From Alphaproteobacteria bacterium (GTDB lineage Bacteria > Pseudomonadota > Alphaproteobacteria > UBA7887), in assembly GCA_030739735.1 (NCBI GenBank), contig JASLYQ010000009.1, forward strand, positions 35,622-99,621: DNA of 64,000 nt. The letters run 5' to 3'. How positions within the stretch are numbered: position 1 is the first letter of the stretch; every line of letters starts with the position of its first letter. Position numbers and translations under genes: made by a program. Under the pieces are notes generated by a model. The model saw only the letters and a program-made list of their open reading frames with translations, did not search any database and was not told the DNA's origin. Positions 45,058 through 54,366 of the stretch are shown here, in pieces.

Positions 45058-45710
45058 GAGAGGAAAGAGAAATACCGCGGGGATTGCGAACTCTGGCATC
45101 GTTAGTGGCAGTGCTAGCACTTATGGTCGCAGCCTGCAGCGCGCCGCCAGTGCCGCGCGACCAGTTCTATCGCCTTAGCGGCGGCAGCCCGACACAGCGC
45201 TTCGCGACGCCACCGATCGAGGGCTCACTGGCGGTCAATCGCCTACGAGCCGACGGCCTAGTCAGTCAACGGCCGATCCTCTTCTCCACCCTAGAACACC
45301 CGAACCGGCTCGAGCAGCACAATTATCACTATTGGATCGAGATCCCGCCGGTGATGTTGCGCGATTCCCTGGTGGTCTATCTGGAGCAGGCCAACATAGC
45401 GCCGTCTATCGCGCTCGGCGATGCACGCCACCGCGCCGGCTGCGAGCTGTCGGCGAACTTGCGCCGCATGGAGCACGTGGTATCCGGCGGCCAGCCCTCA
45501 ACCGCGGTGATCGAGGTCCAGTTCCAATTAGAACGGGTCAATGATGCGGCCATCCTGCTCAACCGTACCTATCGTGCGGAGCAGGTTGCGCTGGCGCTCA
45601 CCGTCGATTCCACCGCCGCCGCATTCGATCAGGCGCTGGCAGCTCTCTTCGTCCGCCTCATCAGCGACCTCGCCGCCGCCACGCCGACCTGCCCCGCCCC
45701 GGTATCCTAA
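45054..45710 (+). CDS. ABC-type transport auxiliary lipoprotein (PqiC-like)
   Basis: A 218-aa lipoprotein of the ABC_trans_aux family. Lipobox LMVAAC with Cys28, then SAPPVPRDQFYRLSGGSP, a typical start. A conserved core follows (SLAVNRLRADGLVSQRPILF, YHYWIEIPPVMLRDSLVVYL). Such proteins are outer-membrane partners of MCE systems. It starts at a GTG overlapping the mlaD stop by 4 bases. Its 3' end overlaps the convergent PLP decarboxylase gene by 4 bases. Confidence 0.88.
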   Translation: MREEREIPRGLRTLASLVAVLALMVAACSAPPVPRDQFYRLSGGSPTQRFATPPIEGSLAVNRLRADGLVSQRPILFSTLEHPNRLEQHNYHYWIEIPPVMLRDSLVVYLEQANIAPSIALGDARHRAGCELSANLRRMEHVVSGGQPSTAVIEVQFQLERVNDAAILLNRTYRAEQVALALTVDSTAAAFDQALAALFVRLISDLAAATPTCPAPVS

Positions 45711-47122
45711 AGCGCTGCTGCCTGTTCTTGTAGCTGCTGCCACAAGGCGTCGACGTGCCGCGCCTCGGTGTTGGTCTGGCCGATCGAGACGCGGATGGTA
45801 TAGCGCCCGCCAAGCCGCGTGTGGGTGAGGTACGCCTTGCCGGTATCGTTGACGCGCTCCATCAGCGTCGCATTGAGCCGGTCGAGCTCGTCTTCGTCGT
45901 CGCACCAAGGCGGATGCCAACGCAAGCAGAGCAGCGCCAGAGAGCGTGGCGCCAACAGCTCGAAATCGGCCGCAGCATCAATGCAGGCCGCCAGGTTTTC
46001 GGCCAGCGCGATGTGGTCAGCGATACGCGCCTTCAGTCCCTCGACGCCATAGCTGCGGATGACGAACCAGAGCTTGAGAGCGCGAAAGCGGCGTCCGAGT
46101 TGGATACCCCAGTCACGATAGTTGTGCACCGCCACGTCCTCGCGGGTCTTAAGATACTCCGGCTGGATGGCAAACGCGCCAAGCAGGGCAGCAGTGTCGC
46201 GCACGAAATAGACGGAGCAGTCGAAATTGGTGAACAGCCATTTGTGCGGGTTGAAGACGAAGCTGTCGACGCTCTCGATACCGGTGAGCATCGCGCGGTG
46301 CTCGGGCAGAATCAGGGCGCTGCCAGCCCAGGCCGCGTCCACATGCAGCCAGATCCCATGGCGAGTGCAAAGCGTACCGATCGAGCCCAAGGGGTCGATA
46401 GCGCCCGAGCCCGTGCTACCGAGCGCCGCCACCACCGCAACCGGCTGCCGGCCGGCAGCGATATCGGCCGCGATCGCCTCTCCCAGGGCATCGGCGCGCA
46501 TGGCAAAGGCGTCGTCGACGGCAACTTTGCGCAGGTTGGCGCGCGCCATGCCGGCAATCTTCACCGCCTTCTCAACAGACGAATGCGCCTCGCTCGAACA
46601 ATAGACGCAAAACGCCCCCTCATCCGCCACGCCGCCGTCGTTGCCGCGCGCGGCGGTGATGCGCTCGCGCGCGGTGACCAAAGCGCACAAAGTTGCGGTC
46701 GAAGCCGTGTCCTGGATGACGCCAGAGAAATTTCCCGGCAGCCCGATCATCTCGCGGATCCATTCCATCACGCGTTGCTCGAGTTCAGTCGCGGCGGGTG
46801 AAGTCTGCCAGCTCATGCACTGAGCCCCGAGCGTCGCGGTCAGCATTTCCGCCAGTACCGATGGCGGCGAGGAATTGGCGGGGAAATAGGCGAAGAACGA
46901 CGGATGCTGCCAATGGGTCATGCCGGGCACGATCAGCGTCTGGAAGTCGGCGAAGATGCTGGTTATCGGCTCGCCCTGCTCGGGCGGCGCGGCGGGCAAG
47001 CGTGCCAATATATCGCCGGGCACGAGACGCGGGCACACCACCTGCGCCTCAACGCCGGCCATGTAGTCAGCCATCCAGTCAACCATGTCATGGGCGGCAG
47101 CGCGGAACTCTTCGGGGGTCAT
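45707..47122 (-). CDS. Pyridoxal-phosphate-dependent group II decarboxylase (aromatic amino acid type)
   Basis: A 471-aa PLP enzyme of the aromatic-L-amino-acid decarboxylase family: EEFRAAAHDMVDWMADYMAG, THWQHPSFFAYFPANSSPPS, DTASTATLCALVTARER, HVDAAWAGSALILPEHR and the PLP lysine in FVFNPHKWLFTNFDCS. The active-site pattern favours aromatic substrates (tryptophan, DOPA, phenylalanine), forming amines. ATG 47122 was chosen since AAGGAGA sits 6 bases before it; the frame upstream to 47206 runs toward alkA. It diverges from alkA. Confidence 0.93.
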   Translation of the reverse strand: MTPEEFRAAAHDMVDWMADYMAGVEAQVVCPRLVPGDILARLPAAPPEQGEPITSIFADFQTLIVPGMTHWQHPSFFAYFPANSSPPSVLAEMLTATLGAQCMSWQTSPAATELEQRVMEWIREMIGLPGNFSGVIQDTASTATLCALVTARERITAARGNDGGVADEGAFCVYCSSEAHSSVEKAVKIAGMARANLRKVAVDDAFAMRADALGEAIAADIAAGRQPVAVVAALGSTGSGAIDPLGSIGTLCTRHGIWLHVDAAWAGSALILPEHRAMLTGIESVDSFVFNPHKWLFTNFDCSVYFVRDTAALLGAFAIQPEYLKTREDVAVHNYRDWGIQLGRRFRALKLWFVIRSYGVEGLKARIADHIALAENLAACIDAAADFELLAPRSLALLCLRWHPPWCDDEDELDRLNATLMERVNDTGKAYLTHTRLGGRYTIRVSIGQTNTEARHVDALWQQLQEQAAAL

Positions 47123-47204
47123 GAGCTTCTCCTTGATCAGCGGCCCGACCATAGCACCCGCTTTCGGACTCGACAGCGCTGCCGGAATAGGCGATCCCAG
47201 TTCC

Positions 47205-47855
47205 ATGTCGTCGAAACACCTGCCCGAAGCGGACGTCGCGCCAGCCCCCTATTGGGTTGAAGCCCGCGATGCCCTGTCTGCCTGCGATCCAGTCATGTCG
47301 CGACTGATCGCGGCGGCTGGGGACGGGGCATTGCTGCCCAGGCGCGATGCCTTTTTCTCGTTGGCGCGATCAATCGTCGGCCAGCAAGTTTCTGTCGCCT
47401 CGGCCGAAGCGGTCTGGCAACGCCTCATGACCAAACTCGGCGCCGCCAGGCCCGAGTTGGTCGTCGCGTACCGTATCGACGACCTGCGCGCCTGCGGCCT
47501 GTCGCGCCAGAAGAGCAGCTACCTGATCAGCCTAGCTGAACACTTTCTCGACGGATCGCTGGAAGTCGCGGCCTGGCCGGAGCTCGCTGACGAGACCGTC
47601 ATCGCACGCCTGGTGCAAGTCAAGGGCATCGGCCGCTGGACAGCTGAGATGTTTCTCATCTTCCACCTGCTGCGCCCCGATGTGCTGCCGGTTGCCGATA
47701 TCGGTGTGCAACGGGCTTTCAGCAACCACTATACTGACGGCGAGCGGCCCGACGCGGAACGCATGTATAGCCTCGCGGAGCCTTGGCGGCCCTGGCGCTC
47801 CGTGGCTGTCTGGTATCTCTGGCGCAGTCTCGACGTGGTGCCCGTGGATTATTGA
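47205..47855 (+). CDS. DNA-3-methyladenine glycosylase II (AlkA family)
   Basis: A 216-aa base-excision glycosylase removing alkylated purines. Helix-hairpin-helix VKGIGRWTAEMFLIFHLLRP, then the catalytic Asp in VLPVADIGVQRAF. SIVGQQVSVASAEAVW is the family signature. It is the short form without the N-terminal AlkA/Ada domain. ATG 47205 diverges 82 bases from the decarboxylase start. The end lies 97 bases before the efflux adaptor gene. Confidence 0.93.
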   Translation: MSSKHLPEADVAPAPYWVEARDALSACDPVMSRLIAAAGDGALLPRRDAFFSLARSIVGQQVSVASAEAVWQRLMTKLGAARPELVVAYRIDDLRACGLSRQKSSYLISLAEHFLDGSLEVAAWPELADETVIARLVQVKGIGRWTAEMFLIFHLLRPDVLPVADIGVQRAFSNHYTDGERPDAERMYSLAEPWRPWRSVAVWYLWRSLDVVPVDY

Positions 47856-47952
47856 ATCGATCCCCGGACTTGTAATCGAACAAGCGTTTGATATTTTCCG
47901 CGACAACTGCCAAAGCCATTATCGACGGCAAACCAAACGCAAGATCACACAT

Positions 47953-49104
47953 ATGCGGTTCTGGATCGGCAATCGCGCGCATGGTGCGCTCGTGTCAGCA
48001 ATTATCCTGACGGTGGCCACTACGGCAACGGCGCAAAACACTGCGCCTGTGGGCGTGGATACGGTGCTAGCAGAACCTTTATCGCAAACCGTGCCGGTGG
48101 CCGGGCGCTTCGTCGCCAGGCAGGCCGGCGCCGTGGCCGCACGCACCGAAGGCGCCATCACCGAGATGACGGTGCAAATCGGTGACCACGTCACTGCCGG
48201 TGACGTGCTCGCGGTGTTCGACGTCGACCGCCTGAGCTGGCGGCGCGACCTGGCCCGGGCCACAGCACGCGAGATGGAAGGACGCTTGGCGGCCGCCAAT
48301 TCCGAGCTCTCAAAGAAGAAGGCGGAGTTGACGCGCCTTGAAGGCATACGCAGCTCCGCTGCCTTCAACCAGGCACGCTACGACAACGCGATACAGGACG
48401 TGGCCATCGCCGAAGGCACGGTCGCCGCAGCCGCGGCGGTTCTGGCGCGCGAACGTGCCGCCCTCAAACTAGCCGAGGACGACCTGCGCCACGGCAGGCT
48501 CAAAGCACCGTACAACGGTGTGGTCAGCCGGCGCCATACCGAGGCCGGCGCCTATGTCCGCGTCGGCGATCCGGTGGTCTCGCTGGTCAATCAGGATGAT
48601 CTCGAGATCGAGGCCGACGTACCCTACAACCGCATCCCCGGCCTGGCGCCCGACACCATGGTCAGCGTCAACCTCGCTGATGGCAGTGAGCATCAGGCCA
48701 TCGTGCGGGCCCTTGGCGCCGAGGAAAACCCGTTAACACGAACGCGGCTGGTGCGCTTCACACCCGTCCCCAACGGAGGCGAGATTGCCAACGCAGTCGG
48801 GGAATCGCTCGCGGTCTGGCTACCGCTCGGCGCGCCCCGCCAAGTGGTCAGCGTGCACAAGGACGCGGTTCTCAAGCGCCAGGGTTTGTCACTAGTCTAT
48901 GTTGTGACGGTCGAGAACATTGCCCAGATTCGGCCCGTCGAGCTTGGCGAAGCCGTCGGCCCGCGCTTCGTGGTGCTGGATGGCCTGGCCCCGGGCGAGC
49001 AGGTCGTGGTGCGCGGCAACGAGCGTTTGCGCCCGGGCCAAGAAGTCATGATCTTGCCGCCGGAAGAGCCGGAAACGGCGGCCGAGGCCGGCGGAGACAG
49101 CTAG
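47953..49104 (+). CDS. RND efflux periplasmic adaptor (membrane fusion protein)
   Basis: A 383-aa adaptor with an exported N-terminus (GALVSAIILTVATTATAQ), lipoyl half-motifs around GAVAARTEGAITEMTVQIGD and RLKAPYNGVVSRRHTEAGAY, a coiled-coil hairpin between them and a beta-barrel domain. It links the RND permease encoded directly after it to an outer-membrane channel (no TolC gene here). ATG 47953 chosen as the first giving a signal peptide. The permease ATG follows immediately after the stop. Confidence 0.9.
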   Translation: MRFWIGNRAHGALVSAIILTVATTATAQNTAPVGVDTVLAEPLSQTVPVAGRFVARQAGAVAARTEGAITEMTVQIGDHVTAGDVLAVFDVDRLSWRRDLARATAREMEGRLAAANSELSKKKAELTRLEGIRSSAAFNQARYDNAIQDVAIAEGTVAAAAAVLARERAALKLAEDDLRHGRLKAPYNGVVSRRHTEAGAYVRVGDPVVSLVNQDDLEIEADVPYNRIPGLAPDTMVSVNLADGSEHQAIVRALGAEENPLTRTRLVRFTPVPNGGEIANAVGESLAVWLPLGAPRQVVSVHKDAVLKRQGLSLVYVVTVENIAQIRPVELGEAVGPRFVVLDGLAPGEQVVVRGNERLRPGQEVMILPPEEPETAAEAGGDS

Positions 49105-52100
49105 ATGAACCTGATTGACGGCGCCATCAAGCGACCGACCGCAGTGATCGCCGCGGTAATGATGGTACTGATCTTCGGCTTCCTCGCCCTGCAGCGCATC
49201 CCCATCCAGCTCGCGCCCGATGTCTCCAAGCCGCTGATCAGCGTCACCACCATCTGGCCGGGCGGCTCGCCTTTCGAGATAGAGCGCGAGATCCTGAACC
49301 GCCAGGAAGAAAAGCTAAAGGGCATCGAAGGCTTGGTGCAGATGGAGGGGGCGGCTCAGAACGGGCGCGCTGAGGTCAAGCTCGAGTTCGACATCGACAC
49401 CAATATGGACCGGACGCTACTGCTGGTCGCCAATCGTCTCGACCAGGTTGAGTTCTATCCGGACGAGTCTCTGCGTCCGACCATCTCGACATCCGGCCTA
49501 TCTGACAATCCCATCGCCTGGTTCATCCTGACGCGCTCAGAGGGCAATGAGCGTGCGGTCCATTCCTATGGCGATTTCGTCGAGGACGTGATCCAGGAGC
49601 GCCTGGAACGCGTACCAGGCGTCTCGCGCACCAATATCTATGGCGGCAGCCAGCGCGAGATGCGCGTGACCATCGATCCCGCCGCCATGGCCCGCTTCCG
49701 CCTGACGGTACCGCGCGTGGTGCAGGCGCTGCGCGCCGCAAATGCCTCCGTCTCGGCCGGTGAGGTGGACGAGGGCAAGCGCCGCTATACCGTGCGCACC
49801 GAGGGCGAGTTCGAGACCATCGCCCAGGTCGAGCAGGTGGTGCTGACCAGCGATTCCGACGAAGCCACCGGACGCATAGGCCGGGTCACGGTCGGCGACA
49901 TCGCGGACATCGCTTACGCCTACAAGGAACCCAGGGCAACCATCCGCTTCCTCGGCGAGGCCTCGCTCGCCATCAACGCCATTCGCGAGACCGGCGCCAA
50001 CGTTATCGAGACAATGGACGGCATCAAGGCCGCGATCGAAGAGCTCAACGAGCGCACCCTGCCCGAAGCCGGGCTGGTCATCCGCCACGTCTACGACGAG
50101 ACCATTTACATCAAGTCCTCGATCTCGCTGGTCCGTCAGAACATCTGGGTTGGCGGCACGCTAGCCGCGATCATCCTGATGATCTTCCTGCGCTCGCTAA
50201 GGGCGACGCTGATCGTCTCGCTCGCCATCCCAATCTCGGTCGTCGCCGCCTTCGTCGCCATGGCGGTGCTGGGGCGTTCGATCAACGTAATCTCGCTCGC
50301 CGGCATCGCCTTCGCCGTCGGCATGGTGGTCGATGCCGCGATCGTGGTGTTGGAGAATATCTACCGCTACCGCGAACGCGGCCTGCCAGCGGCCGAGGCC
50401 GCCTATAAAGGCGCCACCCAAGTCTGGAGCGCGGTCATGGTTTCCGCGCTCACTACGGTGTTGGTGTTCGTGCCAATCCTTATCATGGAGCTTGAGGCTG
50501 GCCAGCTCTTCCGCGACATCGCGGTCGCCATCTCGGTTGCCGTGCTGGCCTCGCTTGCCGTCTCAGTAACGATGATCCCAGCGCTGTCAAAATCTCTGCT
50601 CAAGCGCAGCAACATCACGGAATCGCGCCTGCGGCTGCCGCTCGTCGATCTTCTGGCCCGCGCCTTTGCGAGCATACTCATGGGCTACGTGCGCAGCATC
50701 ACGCTCAGCCGCTTCATGTCGCTAATGGTGGCAGGGGGCATCGTCGCTGGCACGGGCTTCGCCAGCTATCACTTCCTGCCAAAGCTGGAATATTTGCCGG
50801 AAGGCAATCGCAACCTGATCTTCGGCATCATGCTGCCGCCACCAGGCTATAATCTCGACACCATGACCGAGATCGCGCTCAGGGTGGAAGATCGCGTCCG
50901 TCACCTTTGGGGCAGCGTGACCGGGCCAGCACCTGAAGCAGATGGCCCGCCGAAGATCCGCAACTACTTCTTCGTCGCCCTACCCAGCCGCGCTTTCTTC
51001 GGCGCCGGCACTTATCCTGAGACGGCAAATCGGGTGGCCGAATTGATCCCGGTACTGTCGCGATCGTTGTTCGGCGAGCCCGGTACCTTCGGCTTCTTCA
51101 ACCAGCCAAGCCTGTTCAGTCGCGACATCGGTGGCGGCCGTGCCATCAAGCTCGATATCTCCGGCGCCAACCTTGAGGAAGTGGTGATCACGGCACAGAG
51201 CGCCGCCGGTCTGGTTGGCACCGCCTTTCCGCGCAGCGAAGGCCACCAGATGCGCCCACTGCCGGGCCTGGAGCTCGGCTCGCCCGAGGTGCGCGTGGTG
51301 CCCGATCGCGTGCGGCTTGCCGACAACGGCGTTTCCGCGCTCGAACTGGCGCTCAGCATCGATGCCTTTAACGACGGCCTGCGCGTGGCCGAAATCACGG
51401 TTGAAGGCCAGCGCATCGACCTCACCCTGCGCGGGCCGGAAGACCAGATTGACCGCACCCAGAGTATCGAGCACTTGCCCGTCGTCACCCAAAGCGGCCG
51501 CATCCTGCCGGTCAGCATGCTGGCAAACGTGGACGTTACCGCCGGCCCCACCGAGATCCGACACTTGGAGCGCGAACGCACCATCACTCTGGTGATCAGC
51601 CCGCGCGCCGATATCCCCCTCGAGGCGGCGATCGAGACCGTGCAAACCCAGATCATCGACAAGCTCACCGAGCAGGGCCTGCCGCCTGGCGTACGCTTAC
51701 GCATGTCGGGTTCTGCAGCACAGCTGGACCTCACCTTCGAGGCCATGATGACCAACCTGCTCGTGGCCGTAGTCATCGTCTATCTGCTAATGGCAGTGCT
51801 GTTCGAGAGCTTTATCTACCCCTTCGTCATTCTGCTCTCGGTGCCACCCGCCACCGCCGGCGGCGTGCTTGGCCTGTTCCTACTCAACCAATACATGGAC
51901 ATGGCCGCTTCCGGAGGCTTCCAGGCTCTCGACATGTTGACTATGCTTGGCTTCATCATCCTTGTCGGAATCGTCGTCAACAATGCGATTCTGCTCGTCG
52001 ATCAGACGCTGCACCACATGCGCGACGAGGGCATGGCCACGCGTGACGCCATACTGGAGGCCACGCGCAACCGCATGCGACCGATCTTCATGTCCACCCT

Positions 52101-52341
52101 GACCAGTGTGTTTGGCATGATGCCGCTGGTAATATTCCCCGGTGCCGGCTCCGAGCTCTATCGCGGTCTTGGCTCAGTGGTTGTTGGCGGGCTGTCGTTG
52201 TCGGCCATCCTGACCCTACTGATCGTGCCGCCTCTGCTGGCAGTCTTCCTGCCCAGACAGGCCGCGCGCAAGGCGGAAGTGGAGCCCACGGCGCCGGCCG
52301 CCTCGCCCCCGCCTTCATCAATCCCGCAAGCCGCCGAATAG
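49105..52341 (+). CDS. RND multidrug efflux permease (AcrB/HAE1 family)
   Basis: A 1078-aa proton-driven exporter. Family features: N-terminal IKRPTAVIAAVMMVLIFGFL, PDVSKPLISVTTIWPGGSPF, the GIAFAVGMVVDAAIVVLENI segment with its Asp in TM4, and the C-terminal GFIILVGIVVNNAILLVDQT. Length is normal. Drug specificity cannot be read; the PDVSKPLISV...EIEREI start groups it with HAE1-type pumps of unknown substrates. Starts on the base after the adaptor stop. Confidence 0.96.
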   Translation: MNLIDGAIKRPTAVIAAVMMVLIFGFLALQRIPIQLAPDVSKPLISVTTIWPGGSPFEIEREILNRQEEKLKGIEGLVQMEGAAQNGRAEVKLEFDIDTNMDRTLLLVANRLDQVEFYPDESLRPTISTSGLSDNPIAWFILTRSEGNERAVHSYGDFVEDVIQERLERVPGVSRTNIYGGSQREMRVTIDPAAMARFRLTVPRVVQALRAANASVSAGEVDEGKRRYTVRTEGEFETIAQVEQVVLTSDSDEATGRIGRVTVGDIADIAYAYKEPRATIRFLGEASLAINAIRETGANVIETMDGIKAAIEELNERTLPEAGLVIRHVYDETIYIKSSISLVRQNIWVGGTLAAIILMIFLRSLRATLIVSLAIPISVVAAFVAMAVLGRSINVISLAGIAFAVGMVVDAAIVVLENIYRYRERGLPAAEAAYKGATQVWSAVMVSALTTVLVFVPILIMELEAGQLFRDIAVAISVAVLASLAVSVTMIPALSKSLLKRSNITESRLRLPLVDLLARAFASILMGYVRSITLSRFMSLMVAGGIVAGTGFASYHFLPKLEYLPEGNRNLIFGIMLPPPGYNLDTMTEIALRVEDRVRHLWGSVTGPAPEADGPPKIRNYFFVALPSRAFFGAGTYPETANRVAELIPVLSRSLFGEPGTFGFFNQPSLFSRDIGGGRAIKLDISGANLEEVVITAQSAAGLVGTAFPRSEGHQMRPLPGLELGSPEVRVVPDRVRLADNGVSALELALSIDAFNDGLRVAEITVEGQRIDLTLRGPEDQIDRTQSIEHLPVVTQSGRILPVSMLANVDVTAGPTEIRHLERERTITLVISPRADIPLEAAIETVQTQIIDKLTEQGLPPGVRLRMSGSAAQLDLTFEAMMTNLLVAVVIVYLLMAVLFESFIYPFVILLSVPPATAGGVLGLFLLNQYMDMAASGGFQALDMLTMLGFIILVGIVVNNAILLVDQTLHHMRDEGMATRDAILEATRNRMRPIFMSTLTSVFGMMPLVIFPGAGSELYRGLGSVVVGGLSLSAILTLLIVPPLLAVFLPRQAARKAEVEPTAPAASPPPSSIPQAAE

Positions 52342-52385
52342 CCCTCACGACACCTTCCATCTACACGTAGCCATCATGGCATCAC

Positions 52386-52403
52386 GGCCGGCCAACGCCG
52401 GCC
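52386..52403 (+). terminator. Hairpin after the RND permease gene
   Basis: GGCCGGC-CAAC-GCCGGCC is a perfect 7-bp stem, 45 bases after the stop. A T run appears only about 28 bases later (near 52432), so it may not be a classical terminator. The rest of the 236-base gap to 52577 contains an orphan AAGGAGG at 52438 with no good start after it, and no gene. Confidence 0.4.
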
Positions 52404-52577
52404 GCACTTACGCTTTCTGCTACCATTTTGGTTTTTTAAGGAGGATACTGATTGGGGATTGGGTGATGCAGCGTATGATTTTGATCGCTCAGAATGGGGA
52501 GTCGGCGACTCATCTGCGCATCTGACACAGCATCCACCGATGGCCCGTAACAGCTTAAACTAAGGGGAGGAAACGCG

Positions 52578-53903
52578 ATGGAATTTGATGTCCTTAGAAA
52601 TTTTAAGGGACTTGGTGTCGAGGACGGGGTAAATATGGCTGACCCCTACCAACTAGGTACCGCCTTCTTCCGGTCGGGCCAGGATGGTGGCAAGGTTCAG
52701 CACCATATGGAAAAGATCGCGGCCAAGTCCGAGCTGCCGCGACGTGAGTTCTTCAAGTCGGCACTCGGCTTTACTGGCGCCATGCTTGCGGTCAATGCTG
52801 CCACCGGAATGCGATTCTTTGACGTTTCCGAAGCAGAGGCCCAAGAAGTCGCGGCCCTTGAGGAAGTCCAGGGATCCATTCGCGGCAAGACCGGGTATGT
52901 CATCGACATGCACACCCACGTCTGTACCCGCCCCGAAGGGTATGTACTGGGCGAGAACACGACCCAAAAGGGTATGTGGTTTGTCGACCTTCTCGACGGT
53001 CTGGGCAAAGCCTTCGGGATGGAGAACGGCGTCCACGACATGAACATCGAGAACTACGGTAAGATGCTGCTCGATGGCAGCGAGACCGATATCGGCGTGT
53101 TCAATCCGTTCGGCTTCGCCGAGGACTACGGCGGACGTGACATGGTGCCGATGGACTACCAAAAGCAGGTCAAGGAGGCCAACCCGACAAACACAATAAT
53201 GCTGGCCGGTGGCCTGACCCCGAACCAGGGTGTGACCGAGACGCTCGAGCGGCTCGAGAAGTACGTTAAGGAAGATGGCGCTTCTGGCCTCAAGCTCTAC
53301 ACCTTTGATTCGACGCCGAATTCGGGCTGGTGGTTCGATGACGAAGAGCGTGCATACCCGATTTGGGAGAAGTGTCTCGAGCTCGGCATCAAGAACATCG
53401 GCTGCCACAAGGGCATCCCGTTCGGCCAGTTCATGGCCCGCTACGCCCATGTCGAGGACTTCGACAAGGCATGCGACGACTTCCTGGGCCTTAACTTTAT
53501 CGCCTTCCACTCGGCTTGGCCGTATCACGGCGAGCTAGGGGCGTTGAAGGGCTTCAAGCCGCAACGTAACAATCTCTTCTGCGAGATCGGCTCGACCTTC
53601 GCCGCCACCGTCACCGGCCGTCCGGTGGAGTGCGCCCACGTGCTCGGCTCCCTGGTCCGCGACCTTGGCGCCGGCTCAGTGATGTGGGGCACAGACTCGC
53701 TGCTTTGGGGCAACCCGCAGTGGCAGATCGATGCGTTCCGCCGCTTCCGCATTCCGGATGAGCTGATCGACGGTCACGGCTATCCGCAACTCACCGATGA
53801 GGTGAAGGCACAGATCCTCGGCAAGAATGCCGCGGCCCTTTGGGAGCTGGAGACAGCGAAGAACGAATACGGACGCGAAGTACCGTTCGTACACTTCGGC
53901 TAA
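52578..53903 (+). CDS. Amidohydrolase family protein with offset twin-arginine motif
   Basis: A 441-aa TIM-barrel metal hydrolase (amidohydrolase_2 type). Metal motif DMHTHVCTRPEGY near residue 110, then NIGCHKGIPFGQF, FHSAWPYHGEL and SVMWGTDSLLWGNPQ. Reactions in this family include decarboxylation and hydrolysis of amides or lactones; substrate unknown. An RREFFKSALGFTGAML stretch starting near residue 55 looks like a twin-arginine export signal, but lies after about 54 residues. AAGGGGAGGAAA precedes ATG 52578, which argues for the long form; ATG 52707 would give a normal Tat signal but lacks a ribosome site. A strong terminator follows. Confidence 0.88.
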   Translation: MEFDVLRNFKGLGVEDGVNMADPYQLGTAFFRSGQDGGKVQHHMEKIAAKSELPRREFFKSALGFTGAMLAVNAATGMRFFDVSEAEAQEVAALEEVQGSIRGKTGYVIDMHTHVCTRPEGYVLGENTTQKGMWFVDLLDGLGKAFGMENGVHDMNIENYGKMLLDGSETDIGVFNPFGFAEDYGGRDMVPMDYQKQVKEANPTNTIMLAGGLTPNQGVTETLERLEKYVKEDGASGLKLYTFDSTPNSGWWFDDEERAYPIWEKCLELGIKNIGCHKGIPFGQFMARYAHVEDFDKACDDFLGLNFIAFHSAWPYHGELGALKGFKPQRNNLFCEIGSTFAATVTGRPVECAHVLGSLVRDLGAGSVMWGTDSLLWGNPQWQIDAFRRFRIPDELIDGHGYPQLTDEVKAQILGKNAAALWELETAKNEYGREVPFVHFG

Positions 53904-53920
53904 TCGTCAATCTTACACGG

Positions 53921-53954
53921 AGGATGGCCAGGGCTACCTGGCCATCCTTTTTTT
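53921..53954 (+). terminator. Rho-independent terminator after the amidohydrolase gene
   Basis: AGGATGGCCAGG-GCTA-CCTGGCCATCCT is a perfect 12-bp stem followed by a run of seven T (53948-53954). It lies 17 bases after the stop and 21 before the FmdB gene. Confidence 0.95.
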
Positions 53955-53975
53955 GAGCCCGAAGAGGGATCCGCC

Positions 53976-54242
53976 ATGCCGACGTATGAGTATCGCTGCG
54001 AGCCTTGCCTAAAGATCTACCAAGTGAATCACAGCATGTCTGAAACGCCGAAAATTCTGTGTCCCGAATGCGACCGCGCAACCGAACGTCTTATTTCAGC
54101 CCCCAATCTCAGCCTTGGCGGTCATACCAGCCCGACTGCAGCCAGATACGCCAAGATGACCATGTCGGAAGAGATTGCCCGCGAGAAGGAACTGCAAAAG
54201 ACTTACGAGACAATCTGGCTACCGGAAGAGGTTAAGCGCTGA
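53976..54242 (+). CDS. FmdB-family zinc ribbon protein
   Basis: An 88-aa protein with the FmdB regulatory zinc ribbon: MPTYEYRCEPCLKIYQV and ILCPECDRATERLISAPNL (two CxxC knuckles). FmdB-type proteins are often encoded beside amidase/acetamidase genes and proposed as regulators; DNA binding is not shown. GAGGGATCCGCC precedes ATG 53976. It follows the amidohydrolase after a terminator, so it likely has its own promoter or is read through. The 124 bases to 54366 hold nothing recognised. Confidence 0.9.
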   Translation: MPTYEYRCEPCLKIYQVNHSMSETPKILCPECDRATERLISAPNLSLGGHTSPTAARYAKMTMSEEIAREKELQKTYETIWLPEEVKR

Positions 54243-54366
54243 TCTTAAAGCATCCAGGAAAAGGGGGAAGAGCCATGGTGTTTGGTCGCAGATCCCTGAT
54301 CGGCAGCACGACGGCTGTGCGTCCCGTTCCGCAAGAGCATCGAAATCCACCGGATGATCTTTTCGA

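Noticed and set aside
52470..52530. 19-codon frame before the amidohydrolase
   Set aside because: No ribosome site at the right distance and no conserved feature; the AAGGAGG at 52438 does not face a usable start.
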